Source of the DNA: Erythrobacteraceae bacterium E2-1 Yellow Sea
GTDB lineage: Bacteria; Pseudomonadota; Alphaproteobacteria; Sphingomonadales; Sphingomonadaceae
Direction of reading: 5' to 3'
DNA: 64,000 bases
Assembly (NCBI GenBank): GCA_014983025.1
Contig: JADCLP010000005.1
Location: 62,001-126,000, forward strand
Under the pieces are notes generated by a model. That model was not told the DNA's origin. It searched no databases and was given only the letters and a program-made list of their open reading frames with translations. The number at the start of each line of letters is the position of its first letter. Within the stretch, counting starts at the first letter, position 1. A program made the position numbers and the translations under genes. Shown one piece after another: positions 33,692 to 41,012 of the stretch.

Positions 33692-34668
33692 GCGATACCA
33701 GCGATCCGATCCGTTTTTCTGTCCCGCATCGCAGCGCAAGCGATAATAAACGCCGCCTGGGTAAGGGGCTGGGTGCATTGTTGGGTGAAACCCGGCGAGA
33801 GGAACCTCTGGCACGTAACGGCGAAGGGGGTGATGCAGGAAATTCTTCTGTATCAGGTGTTTACGGCCAATCTGGTCTTGCATCTCTGGCAATTTCTTCG
33901 ATCGATCCACTTCCTGGCCAGCCGCGCAAACGGTTTGATGATGCAGCATTGGCGGAACTTTCCGCTTCAATCGCAGCGCGCGGTGTGATTCAGCCGATTA
34001 TCGTGCGCCCTAAAGGTGGTGCGCGCTACCAACTTGTTGCTGGTGAACGTCGTTGGCGGGCTGCGCAAAAGGCGCAATTGCACGAAATCCCGGCTCTGGT
34101 GCGTGATCTGGATGATCGTGAAGTCATGGCGTTAGCCCTGATCGAGAATATCCAGCGCGAAGATCTTAACCCGGTGGAAGAGGCGCGTGCCTATCACCGA
34201 TTGAGCGAAGAAGAAGGCATGACCCAGGCGGAAATTGCTGAAATGGTCGACAAATCACGCAGCCACGTCGCCAATCTGCAGCGATTGCTGAATCTGCCGG
34301 CCGATGTGCTTGATTTTGTGGAAGATGGCCGATTGTCCATGGGGCATGCACGCGCGTTGATCGGGCATGAAAAGGCGGCAGAATTGGCCCGCCGTGCAGT
34401 GAATGATAATCTTTCTGTGCGTGAAGTTGAAAAACTGGCACGCGGAGATGTTGAGCGCCCTGCAAAGGCTGCTGCCACCCGCAACTTGCGTGATCCCGCA
34501 AAAAATGCGGATATTGAGGCTGTCCAGGCGCATCTGGAGGAATTTCTGGGGCTGACAGTGCGGATCAAGACAGATGCTGACCCGCGATCGGGCGCTGTGA
34601 CGATCCGTTATCGCACGCTGGATCAGCTGGATTTGATCTGTCAGCGCCTGACGGGTGGCGATATCTGA
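33688..34668 (+). CDS. parB: Chromosome partitioning protein ParB
   Basis: 326-residue CTP-dependent clamp that loads at parS. The N-terminal KRRLGKGLGALLGE is the ParA-activating segment. The CTPase core has QPIIVRPKGGARYQLVAGERRWRAAQ and LALIENIQREDLNPVEEA; the helix-turn-helix is MTQAEIAEMVDKSRSHVANLQRLL; the C-terminal dimerisation part contains GAVTIRYRTLDQLDLI. Four candidate parS sites lie within 3.4 kb upstream. PopZ at 15789 is the likely polar anchor. Confidence 0.97.
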   Translation: MSDTSDPIRFSVPHRSASDNKRRLGKGLGALLGETRREEPLARNGEGGDAGNSSVSGVYGQSGLASLAISSIDPLPGQPRKRFDDAALAELSASIAARGVIQPIIVRPKGGARYQLVAGERRWRAAQKAQLHEIPALVRDLDDREVMALALIENIQREDLNPVEEARAYHRLSEEEGMTQAEIAEMVDKSRSHVANLQRLLNLPADVLDFVEDGRLSMGHARALIGHEKAAELARRAVNDNLSVREVEKLARGDVERPAKAAATRNLRDPAKNADIEAVQAHLEEFLGLTVRIKTDADPRSGAVTIRYRTLDQLDLICQRLTGGDI

Positions 34669-34711
34669 AACTATCGGCTGCAAAGTTGCGCCACGCAACT
34701 TCCGTAACTGG

Positions 34712-35206
34712 CTAGATCCTGCTGCTAAGCAGCTGGGCAATTCGTTCAAGCCCGTCTGCATCATCTTGCGTGAACCGTGCGGGTAATGGGCTGTCGAGAT
34801 CAATCACGGCAATCACTGTGCCTGCACGCACCACTGGGACAACCAGTTCTGACTGTGTCGCACCATCACAGGCGATATGACCAGGAAAAGCATGGACATC
34901 AGCAACCAATTGAGTTTGCTTGTCTTTTGCTGCCGTTCCGCAAACGCCTTGGCCCATGGCAATGCGAATACAGGCTGGGCGCCCGATAAATGGCCCCAGC
35001 ACCAGTTCCGTGCCATTGTCACAGGCTATCACGCGATAAAATCCAGCCCAGTTCAAGTCTGGTAGAAATTCTGCGATCAGAGCAGCGGCATTGGCCATAT
35101 TGGCTACGGCATCAGGCTCACCATCCGTCACGGCGTCAACCGCATCATGCAGTTGGCGGTGGCGTTCTGGTGTCGGCAAACCGGGATCAGGGCTGTAATC
35201 AAACAT
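34712..35206 (-). CDS. msrC: Free methionine-(R)-sulfoxide reductase (GAF domain)
   Basis: 164-residue GAF-domain enzyme that reduces free Met-(R)-sulfoxide with thioredoxin. Three Cys positions match fRMsr: GRPACIRIAMGQGVCGTAA and GHIACDGATQSELVVPVV. The ligand-binding fold begins LPDLNWAGFYRV. ATG 35206 (MFDYSPDP) gives family length; the frame open to 35278 would overlap the start of the next gene on the other strand. It converges with parB and is divergent from the sorbosone dehydrogenase gene. Confidence 0.9.
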   Translation of the reverse strand: MFDYSPDPGLPTPERHRQLHDAVDAVTDGEPDAVANMANAAALIAEFLPDLNWAGFYRVIACDNGTELVLGPFIGRPACIRIAMGQGVCGTAAKDKQTQLVADVHAFPGHIACDGATQSELVVPVVRAGTVIAVIDLDSPLPARFTQDDADGLERIAQLLSSRI

Positions 35207-35277
35207 GGCGTGTGATCTAATACACATAACGGCACGTGCAAGCCCATTGCCGGGATCAAACGCCTGCCCTATCTGCA

Positions 35278-36741
35278 ATGACCATGAGCATCATACGTAA
35301 AATCCTGATTTCACTTGCCGTCGTGCTTGTCATTCTAGCTGGGTTGGCTTTCTGGCTTACCCGACCGGAAAAATCAGAGCTCACCGTAGATGAATTATCG
35401 GGAACCGATCCTGTAATTACAGAGGCAAAGGGGCGGCTGATCCCTTCATTCCAGATTGTTGACCCGATCGGTTGGGCGGATCGAGCCGCGCCGACACCAG
35501 CAGAGGGGCTGAGGGTGGGGCGCTTTGCCGAAGGTCTGGATCACCCCCGTGTTATTTACACACTACCTAATGGTGATGTTCTGGTGGCATTGACCCAGAG
35601 CCCGAAATGGGGTGGTCGCGGAATCAAGGGTGCGATCACCCGCTATTTCATGAAGCGCGTGCGGGCTTATGGAGACTCAGCAAATCAGATCGTGCTGCTG
35701 CGCGATGGTGACGGGGATGGTGTGGCGGAGGGACGCCACATTCTGCTGAACGATCTGGTTTCACCATCAGGTATCGCGTGGCATGACGGCACGCTATACA
35801 TCGCCAACCATGACGCCTTGCTGGCTTTCCCTTATGCGCTGGGAGGGGATAAGGTGACAGGTGAGCCGATCAAGCTGATGGATCTGCCTGCTGCGGGCCA
35901 TCACTGGATGCGTAATATCAAGATCAACGCTGATGGCACACGCATCTATGTTGCGGTGGGATCTGGCAGCAATGTCGGGGAATATGGGATGGGGGCCGAG
36001 GAAGGCCGCGCGATGATCTGGGAATACAATCTGGAAACCAATCGTCAACGCCCCTTTGCCCAGGGGCTACGTAACCCCAATGGTCTGGATTTCAGCCCCT
36101 GGACTGGTGAACTGTGGACCACAGTGAATGAGCGGGATGAGATGGGCCCGGATATGGTGCCCGATTATCTCACCAATGTTCCGGTGGGCGCCCAGTATGG
36201 CTGGCCGTGGATTTACTGGAAGGATAAGTTTGACAGGCGAGTGAAGGCGCCAGTACCCGCCTATCTAGCTGAATATACTAGAAAACCTGAATACTCACTG
36301 GGCCCACATGTGGCACCTTTGGGGTTGGTGTTCAGCAAGAAAGGCAATCGGATGGGGCAGAAATTTGCCAGTGGCGCCTTCATTGCGCGGCACGGGTCAT
36401 GGAACCGCAGCCCTCCATCAGGTTATGATGTGGTTTATGTCGCATTCGATGCACGCGGCAATCCCACCGGCAAGCCCATGCCGGTGCTCAGCGGTTTTCT
36501 GACAGATGATGGAGAAACTTACGGTCGGCCGACATGGGTCGAATGGGCAGGTGACGGCGCTCTGCTGGTGAGTGATGATACAGCGGGAATTATCTGGCGT
36601 GTCATAGCGCCCGGAGTTGAACCGGCCGGAGCCATCGAACCAGTCAAGGGTGAGCGTTTACGCGCCCGCAGCGGATTGGGTGGCGATGCCGCAGCATCTT
36701 TCGGCAAGGATGATTATGCGCGGGTTGAACCACAGCAATAG
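35278..36741 (+). CDS. PQQ-type sorbosone/glucose dehydrogenase-like protein
   Basis: 487-residue protein with an N-terminal membrane anchor (about residues 5-25) and a beta-propeller of the GSDH/sorbosone dehydrogenase family facing the periplasm. Markers are GLDHPRVIYTLPNGDVLVALT, LRNPNGLDFSPWTGELWTTVNERDEMG and the SWNRSPPSGYDVVYV strand with APLGLVFSKKGNR. Members oxidise sugars or aldoses with pyrroloquinoline quinone; the true substrate is not predictable. ATG 35278 and 35284 are both possible. No pqq synthesis genes are near. Confidence 0.85.
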   Translation: MTMSIIRKILISLAVVLVILAGLAFWLTRPEKSELTVDELSGTDPVITEAKGRLIPSFQIVDPIGWADRAAPTPAEGLRVGRFAEGLDHPRVIYTLPNGDVLVALTQSPKWGGRGIKGAITRYFMKRVRAYGDSANQIVLLRDGDGDGVAEGRHILLNDLVSPSGIAWHDGTLYIANHDALLAFPYALGGDKVTGEPIKLMDLPAAGHHWMRNIKINADGTRIYVAVGSGSNVGEYGMGAEEGRAMIWEYNLETNRQRPFAQGLRNPNGLDFSPWTGELWTTVNERDEMGPDMVPDYLTNVPVGAQYGWPWIYWKDKFDRRVKAPVPAYLAEYTRKPEYSLGPHVAPLGLVFSKKGNRMGQKFASGAFIARHGSWNRSPPSGYDVVYVAFDARGNPTGKPMPVLSGFLTDDGETYGRPTWVEWAGDGALLVSDDTAGIIWRVIAPGVEPAGAIEPVKGERLRARSGLGGDAAASFGKDDYARVEPQQ

Positions 36742-36778
36742 GTCTTGAGTCGCGCTGCGCGACTTAGCACTGCCCCAC

Positions 36779-37606
36779 TTAGATTGCCTTGCCGGAACGC
36801 CCGGCCAACTCCACCACGAATTGCCATGCGCAGCGTCCGGAGCGCTGGCCGCGTTGCGCCGCCCATTCTATCGCATCTGCACGGTCAAAGCTTAGCCCAT
36901 ATGCATCTGCATGTGCGGCCACAATGGCGAGATAATCATCCTGGTCGCAAGGGTGGAATCCCAGCCTCAGCCCAAAACGATCAGCCAGCGCCAGCGAATC
37001 ATCCATCCAGTCCCTTTGATTGAGTGGGCCGGCCTGGTCATGGTCGCCACGCGCCAATATTGCGCGGTGGTTTGATGTGACCGTCAAGCGGATGTTGGCG
37101 GGGCGCGGTGCCAGGCCACCCTCCAATGCACTGCGTAAATCGCGCAGCATGGCATCATCCGCGTGATCAAAGGCCAGATCGTCCAGATAGACGACGAATT
37201 GTCGCGGTATTTTCGAGATTGTGGCGAATAGGTCGGGCAATTCTGCCAGGCTGGCACTGTCAATCTGGATCAGTGCAATCGAACCGGGAAATTCTGCGGC
37301 AGCCGCAGCCACCGATGCCCGCAACAGGGCGGACTTGCCCATACCTCGCGCGCCCCACAACAACATGTCATGCGCGGCAAAACCTTGGGCATGGCGGCGG
37401 ATGTTTTCTGCCAATACCTGTTTCTGGCGATCGATCCCTTTCAAGCGATCGAGTGACAATGCATCTAGCCGGGTTACTTCACGTACCCGGCCATGGTGCC
37501 ATGAATAACCAGGATGAGCAGCCCAATCAGCATCACTGGCACTGGGTGGTGCAATCTTTTCCAGTGCATCGGCAATTCGGGCCAAGGGATCGCCCTGATC
37601 GATCAT
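36779..37606 (-). CDS. DUF815 P-loop ATPase
   Basis: 275-residue AAA-type ATPase of family DUF815. Walker A is LLWGARGMGKSALLRAS (about residue 81) and Walker B is FVVYLDDLAFDHAD; a TSNHRAILAR sensor and LADRFGLRLGFHPCDQDDYLAI follow. Function is unknown in most bacteria. ATG 37606 is set by GAGGAAGA upstream; the frame open to 37648 begins in the tsaC promoter. It is divergent from the Sua5 gene. Confidence 0.88.
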   Translation of the reverse strand: MIDQGDPLARIADALEKIAPPSASDADWAAHPGYSWHHGRVREVTRLDALSLDRLKGIDRQKQVLAENIRRHAQGFAAHDMLLWGARGMGKSALLRASVAAAAAEFPGSIALIQIDSASLAELPDLFATISKIPRQFVVYLDDLAFDHADDAMLRDLRSALEGGLAPRPANIRLTVTSNHRAILARGDHDQAGPLNQRDWMDDSLALADRFGLRLGFHPCDQDDYLAIVAAHADAYGLSFDRADAIEWAAQRGQRSGRCAWQFVVELAGRSGKAI

Positions 37607-37666
37607 TTGTGTTCTTCCTCCGGCAAATCGCTTGGCAAGCTGGGTCACCCCCTATAGCGGGTGGGC

Positions 37667-38611
37667 ATGGCCAGCAAGAAGGTAACATTAAGGCTTCAGG
37701 CGGACAGCGCAGGAATTTCCCGCGCAGCAGAGCTATTGGCACAGGGTGGCTTGGTGGCTGTGCCCACTGAAACTGTCTATGGACTGGCTGCCTGTGCGGA
37801 TAGTGTTGATGCGGTGGCCGGGATCTATGAAGCGAAAGGCAGGCCCAGCTTCAATCCCTTGATCGTGCATGTGAGCGATGTGGATCAGGCAGATCAATTG
37901 GCTGATTTCGATGCACGCGCCCATTTGCTGGCTGACAGGTTCTGGCCCGGCCCGCTGACAATGGTGTTGCCGTTGCGGGTGGGCGCCGTGCTGGCAGGCG
38001 CAGTAACCGCAGGCCTGCCGACAGTGGCGCTACGCAGTCCGGCGCATCCGGCGATGCGGGCCTTGCTTGGGCAATGTGATTTTACACTCGCTGCGCCCTC
38101 TGCCAACCGCAGCGGCTGGGTCAGTCCGACCAGCGCAGACCATGTTCTGGCCACGCTGGACGGACGGATTGATGCAGTGTTGGATGGAGGGGAGACAGAG
38201 CGGGGCCTGGAATCAACCATTGTTGCGCTGCGCCCAAATGATGGCTGGTCACTTTTGCGCCCAGGCCCTGTAACTGAAGCGGAATTGGCTGAAATCCTGG
38301 GTGAGGGTCCACTTCCAGTTGGGGAGGGGGTGGAGGCTCCCGGCCAGCTGGCGCAACATTATGCCCCAGGAAAACCTGTGCGGTTGAACGCGCAACATGC
38401 CGAAGCAGATGAGTATCTGATTGGATTTGCTGATGTTGTGGGCGATTGCTCGCTTTCGCAAAGTGGTGACCTGGCAGAGGCGGCGGCGCAGCTATACGCT
38501 TGCCTTTATTCAGGCGCGCAAAGCGCGCTGCCAAAAATTGCCGTCGCTACAATTCCTGACGTGGGGATTGGTTATGCGATCAATGATCGATTGCGCCGCG
38601 CAGCTGCATAA
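37667..38611 (+). CDS. Threonylcarbamoyl-AMP synthase (Sua5 type)
   Basis: 314-residue enzyme that makes threonylcarbamoyl-AMP from threonine, bicarbonate and ATP for the t6A modification of tRNA. The YrdC domain (about 1-205) has LVAVPTETVYGLAACAD, KGRPSFNPLIVHV, FWPGPLTMVL and SAPSANRSGWVSPTSADHVL. A C-terminal Sua5 domain (about 240-314), with AQHYAPGKPVRL as the linker, distinguishes it from the short TsaC. ATG 37667 is preferred over GTG 37661. Confidence 0.95.
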   Translation: MASKKVTLRLQADSAGISRAAELLAQGGLVAVPTETVYGLAACADSVDAVAGIYEAKGRPSFNPLIVHVSDVDQADQLADFDARAHLLADRFWPGPLTMVLPLRVGAVLAGAVTAGLPTVALRSPAHPAMRALLGQCDFTLAAPSANRSGWVSPTSADHVLATLDGRIDAVLDGGETERGLESTIVALRPNDGWSLLRPGPVTEAELAEILGEGPLPVGEGVEAPGQLAQHYAPGKPVRLNAQHAEADEYLIGFADVVGDCSLSQSGDLAEAAAQLYACLYSGAQSALPKIAVATIPDVGIGYAINDRLRRAAA

Positions 38612-38624
38612 GCGGCTTGCCCGC

Positions 38625-39383
38625 CTATTTTGCGGCGTCTGCTTCCTCAACATTCTGGCACACTAGCTTGCCCGATCCCATGGCATTGACCTTGCAAGTG
38701 GCGCGACCATGAATGGTTACCTTGCCCGATCCCATGATATTGGCATCGACCTTGCCATCAGAAGCGAATTCAGCCTCACCCGAACCGGCGATGGTGATAT
38801 CGGCGCTTTCGACTTTGAGGTCACGCATTGCGGCGGATCCTGAGCCGAGCAGGTTGAGGTCAAGTGTATTCACATTGCCTGATGTGGTGAAGGAACCTGA
38901 GCCGGCGACATTCACATCTGCCTTTTGGGCCTTCAGGGATTTCACCACCAGGCTGCCCGACCCAAGGATATTGATGTCTGCTTCACCTGCCATCTCAGCC
39001 GCCTCGATTGTGCCAGATCCGGCAATCGTCAGCGCGCGTGGGGCCGGCATGGTTACGCGGATTACGGCCGTACTGGTACCTTTATGGTTGCCATCCTTGC
39101 GCAAAATACCCAGCGTCCCATCATCCAGAGTGAAACGGATAAGGTCCACCACCTCTGCATCGCCTGATACATCAATATCCAGCGAGGAACCCTCGTTGAT
39201 TACGACCGTATCAGGCCCGGCCAGAACCAGTTCGGTCGGCGCATCGCCAGTCATGTCCAGTTCGGACAAGGGCACACCCTTTTCACCGTTGATTTCGTAC
39301 TTCACGTCGCCGCAACCCGCCAATGCGGCGGACAGCGCGATGGCCGCGACAGGGGCAATGCCCTTGATCAGCTTGTGAAACAT
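38625..39383 (-). CDS. GIN-domain (DUF2807) lipoprotein
   Basis: 252-residue lipoprotein. The signal peptide ends in the lipobox LAGC with Cys at 24. The mature part is a DUF2807 beta-helix: seven GSG turns (AGSGT, LGSGS, AGSGS, LGSGS, AGSGE, MGSGK, MGSGK) recur about every 20 residues, alternating in a regular ladder. Family members are predicted adhesin-like or surface-binding modules without proven role. ATG 39383 is the only start that gives the signal peptide; the frame open to 39701 crosses the carD terminator and gene. Confidence 0.88.
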   Translation of the reverse strand: MFHKLIKGIAPVAAIALSAALAGCGDVKYEINGEKGVPLSELDMTGDAPTELVLAGPDTVVINEGSSLDIDVSGDAEVVDLIRFTLDDGTLGILRKDGNHKGTSTAVIRVTMPAPRALTIAGSGTIEAAEMAGEADINILGSGSLVVKSLKAQKADVNVAGSGSFTTSGNVNTLDLNLLGSGSAAMRDLKVESADITIAGSGEAEFASDGKVDANIMGSGKVTIHGRATCKVNAMGSGKLVCQNVEEADAAK

Positions 39384-39451
39384 GTTGTGTCTCCAATTCC
39401 TCTGCGTATTGCTGATATAATACACTATGTGAGCCAGTTCAACGCGCAAAG

Positions 39452-39480
39452 AAAAAGGGCCGCCCCTTCGGGCAGCCCTT
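39452..39480 (-). terminator. Rho-independent terminator after carD
   Basis: Read on the minus strand, AAGGGCTGCCC and GGGCGGCCCTT pair across a four-base GAAG loop, followed by TTTCTTT. It lies 28 bases past the CarD stop. Confidence 0.85.
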
Positions 39481-39507
39481 GATCGAAATGAGTCTGTCGT
39501 TGATCGA

Positions 39508-40041
39508 TCAGGCTTCTTCGGTATTCTCGTAATATTGCGGCGCATGTTCACGCAGTACGTCGAGAATCTTTTCCAGCGCAGTCGGTTCATCCGTTTCTTC
39601 CATAGCCGCCAATTCGCGTGCCAGGCGGCTCGATGCCGCTTCAAAGATCTGCCGTTCGGAATAGCTTTGTTCCGGCTGGTCTTCCGGGCGGAACAGGTCA
39701 CGTGTGACCTCTGCGATCAGCACGATTTCGCCAGAATTGATTTTGGCTTCATATTCCTGTGCGCGGCGCGACCACATGGTGCGCTTTACCTTGGGCTTGC
39801 CCTTCAGCGTATCGATCGCTTCCTTCAGCGTCTTGTCGCTGGAAAGCTTGCGCATACCGATCGATTCAACCTTGTTTATCGGAACACGCAGCGTCATCCG
39901 CTCTTTTTCAAAGCGCAGGACATAAAGTTCCAGCTGCATGCCGGCGATTTCTTCATTCTGCAGTTCAATAACACGGCCAACGCCATGCTTGGGATAGACA
40001 ACATAATCCCCAACAACAAAGGCAGGAGCACTGCTTGCCAT
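39508..40041 (-). CDS. carD: CarD/CdnL-type RNA polymerase-binding regulator
   Basis: 177-residue CarD/CdnL protein that binds the RNA polymerase beta lobe and stabilises open promoter complexes, chiefly at rRNA and growth genes. The N-terminal Tudor-like domain has FVVGDYVVYPKHGVGRVIELQ and LRVPINKVESIGMRKL; the helical C-terminal part contains YSERQIFEAASSRLARELA. AAAGGA seven bases before ATG 40041 decides the start. Its neighbours fdxA, S4 and SUV3-like helicase recur together in alphaproteobacteria. Confidence 0.95.
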   Translation of the reverse strand: MASSAPAFVVGDYVVYPKHGVGRVIELQNEEIAGMQLELYVLRFEKERMTLRVPINKVESIGMRKLSSDKTLKEAIDTLKGKPKVKRTMWSRRAQEYEAKINSGEIVLIAEVTRDLFRPEDQPEQSYSERQIFEAASSRLARELAAMEETDEPTALEKILDVLREHAPQYYENTEEA

Positions 40042-40225
40042 GCCAAATCCTTTCATTGGACCGGCCAGTGTCACGCGGTCAAATCTCCTGTTCGGGCCTG
40101 CAAAAAAACAGGCTCGATATAGGCTCATTTATGGCGTGATGCTGGTCTTGTGTCCTTCTTGGTTCGCCTCCGCCACCGGGACCAACCGGTGCGGTTGTTT
40201 GATTATATAGCACAACCGCAACAAA

Positions 40226-40251
40226 ATTGCGAGTCATTCACGACTCGCAAT
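40226..40251. terminator. 10-base inverted repeat with two GANTC sites (fdxA terminator or operator)
   Basis: ATTGCGAGTC (40226-40235) and GACTCGCAAT (40242-40251) are perfect inverted repeats with a six-base loop. On the minus strand they are followed by TTTGTTG, so they could end the fdxA transcript, but the T-run is poor. Each arm contains a GANTC site, the CcrM target, so a methylation-sensitive operator for carD is also possible. The rest of the gap 40042-40324 shows no gene. Confidence 0.5.
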
Positions 40252-40324
40252 CTGAAGGACGAAATATATTGCAGGATGATTGTAATTCGCAGCTAGGGCG
40301 CGGCTGACGAATCAGCCAGCGGGA

Positions 40325-40663
40325 TCAATCGCCCTCGCCAGGTTCGGCAGAGAAATACTTGTCGAACTTGCCTTCTTCACCCTTGTGCTCATCGGCATCT
40401 GCGGGCGGCTCTTTCTGGCTGGTGATATTGGGCCATTCAGCTGAATATTTGGTGTTGAGTTCCAGCCACTGTTCCAAACCGCTTTCCGTATCAGGCAGAA
40501 TGGCTTCTGCCGGACATTCCGGTTCACACACGCCGCAATCGATACATTCCGACGGGTTGATGACGAGCATGTTTTCGCCTTCATAAAAACAGTCGACAGG
40601 GCAGACCTCGACGCAGTCGGTATATTTGCATTTGATGCAGGCGTCGGTGACGACATAGGTCAT
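40325..40663 (-). CDS. fdxA: Seven-iron ferredoxin FdxA
   Basis: 112-residue ferredoxin with one [3Fe-4S] and one [4Fe-4S] cluster. The cysteine motifs are [18 protein letters not shown] (residues 9-26) and [12 protein letters not shown] (about 40-51). The C-terminal 45 residues are a charged extension ending in EPGEGD, as in the Azotobacter FdI class. It carries electrons in the cytoplasm; the partner is unknown. It is four bases from the S4 gene, which it overlaps by one codon region, and lies before carD. Confidence 0.96.
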   Translation of the reverse strand: MTYVVTDACIKCKYTDCVEVCPVDCFYEGENMLVINPSECIDCGVCEPECPAEAILPDTESGLEQWLELNTKYSAEWPNITSQKEPPADADEHKGEEGKFDKYFSAEPGEGD

Positions 40664-41007
40664 GGTTTAGCATTCCCTTTGAATTGGCTTTGTTGTTCTG
40701 GTGCTATGGCGCTTTCACCGTCGCGGTCAAGTTCCTGATAATGTGTTCGTGCCATTCCAGGTGGCCCACGGTGCTGTGGAAGGGCAAGAATTTCTATCAG
40801 GCGAACAGTTTTTCCCAGCGGAATGGTCAATACATCACCGATATGAACAGACTCGCTGCTGCGCACTGCACGCTGGCCATTGATGCGCAGATGCCCCTCT
40901 TCAATCAAGGCGGCAGCGCGGCTGCGGGTGCGGACGAACCGCAGATAGACCAGCGCACGGTCGAGCCGCAGTGATTGTCCAGGGGCGGGGTTGTCCAGTG
41001 CAGGCAA
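40660..41007 (-). CDS. S4-domain RNA-binding protein (Hsp15-like)
   Basis: 115-residue protein with an N-terminal S4 fold ([36 protein letters not shown], about residues 13-47) and [20 protein letters not shown]. It resembles Hsp15 (HslR), which rescues stalled 50S subunits, though this is not proven here. It begins with TTG six bases after the helicase stop and overlaps fdxA by four bases. The link to the helicase suggests a shared RNA role. Confidence 0.88.
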   Translation of the reverse strand: MPALDNPAPGQSLRLDRALVYLRFVRTRSRAAALIEEGHLRINGQRAVRSSESVHIGDVLTIPLGKTVRLIEILALPQHRGPPGMARTHYQELDRDGESAIAPEQQSQFKGNAKP

Positions 41008-41012
41008 GCAGG

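Noticed and set aside
39384..39701. N-terminal extension of the GIN-domain lipoprotein
   Set aside because: Runs through the carD terminator and into carD in antisense; the lipoprotein signal peptide starts cleanly at 39383.
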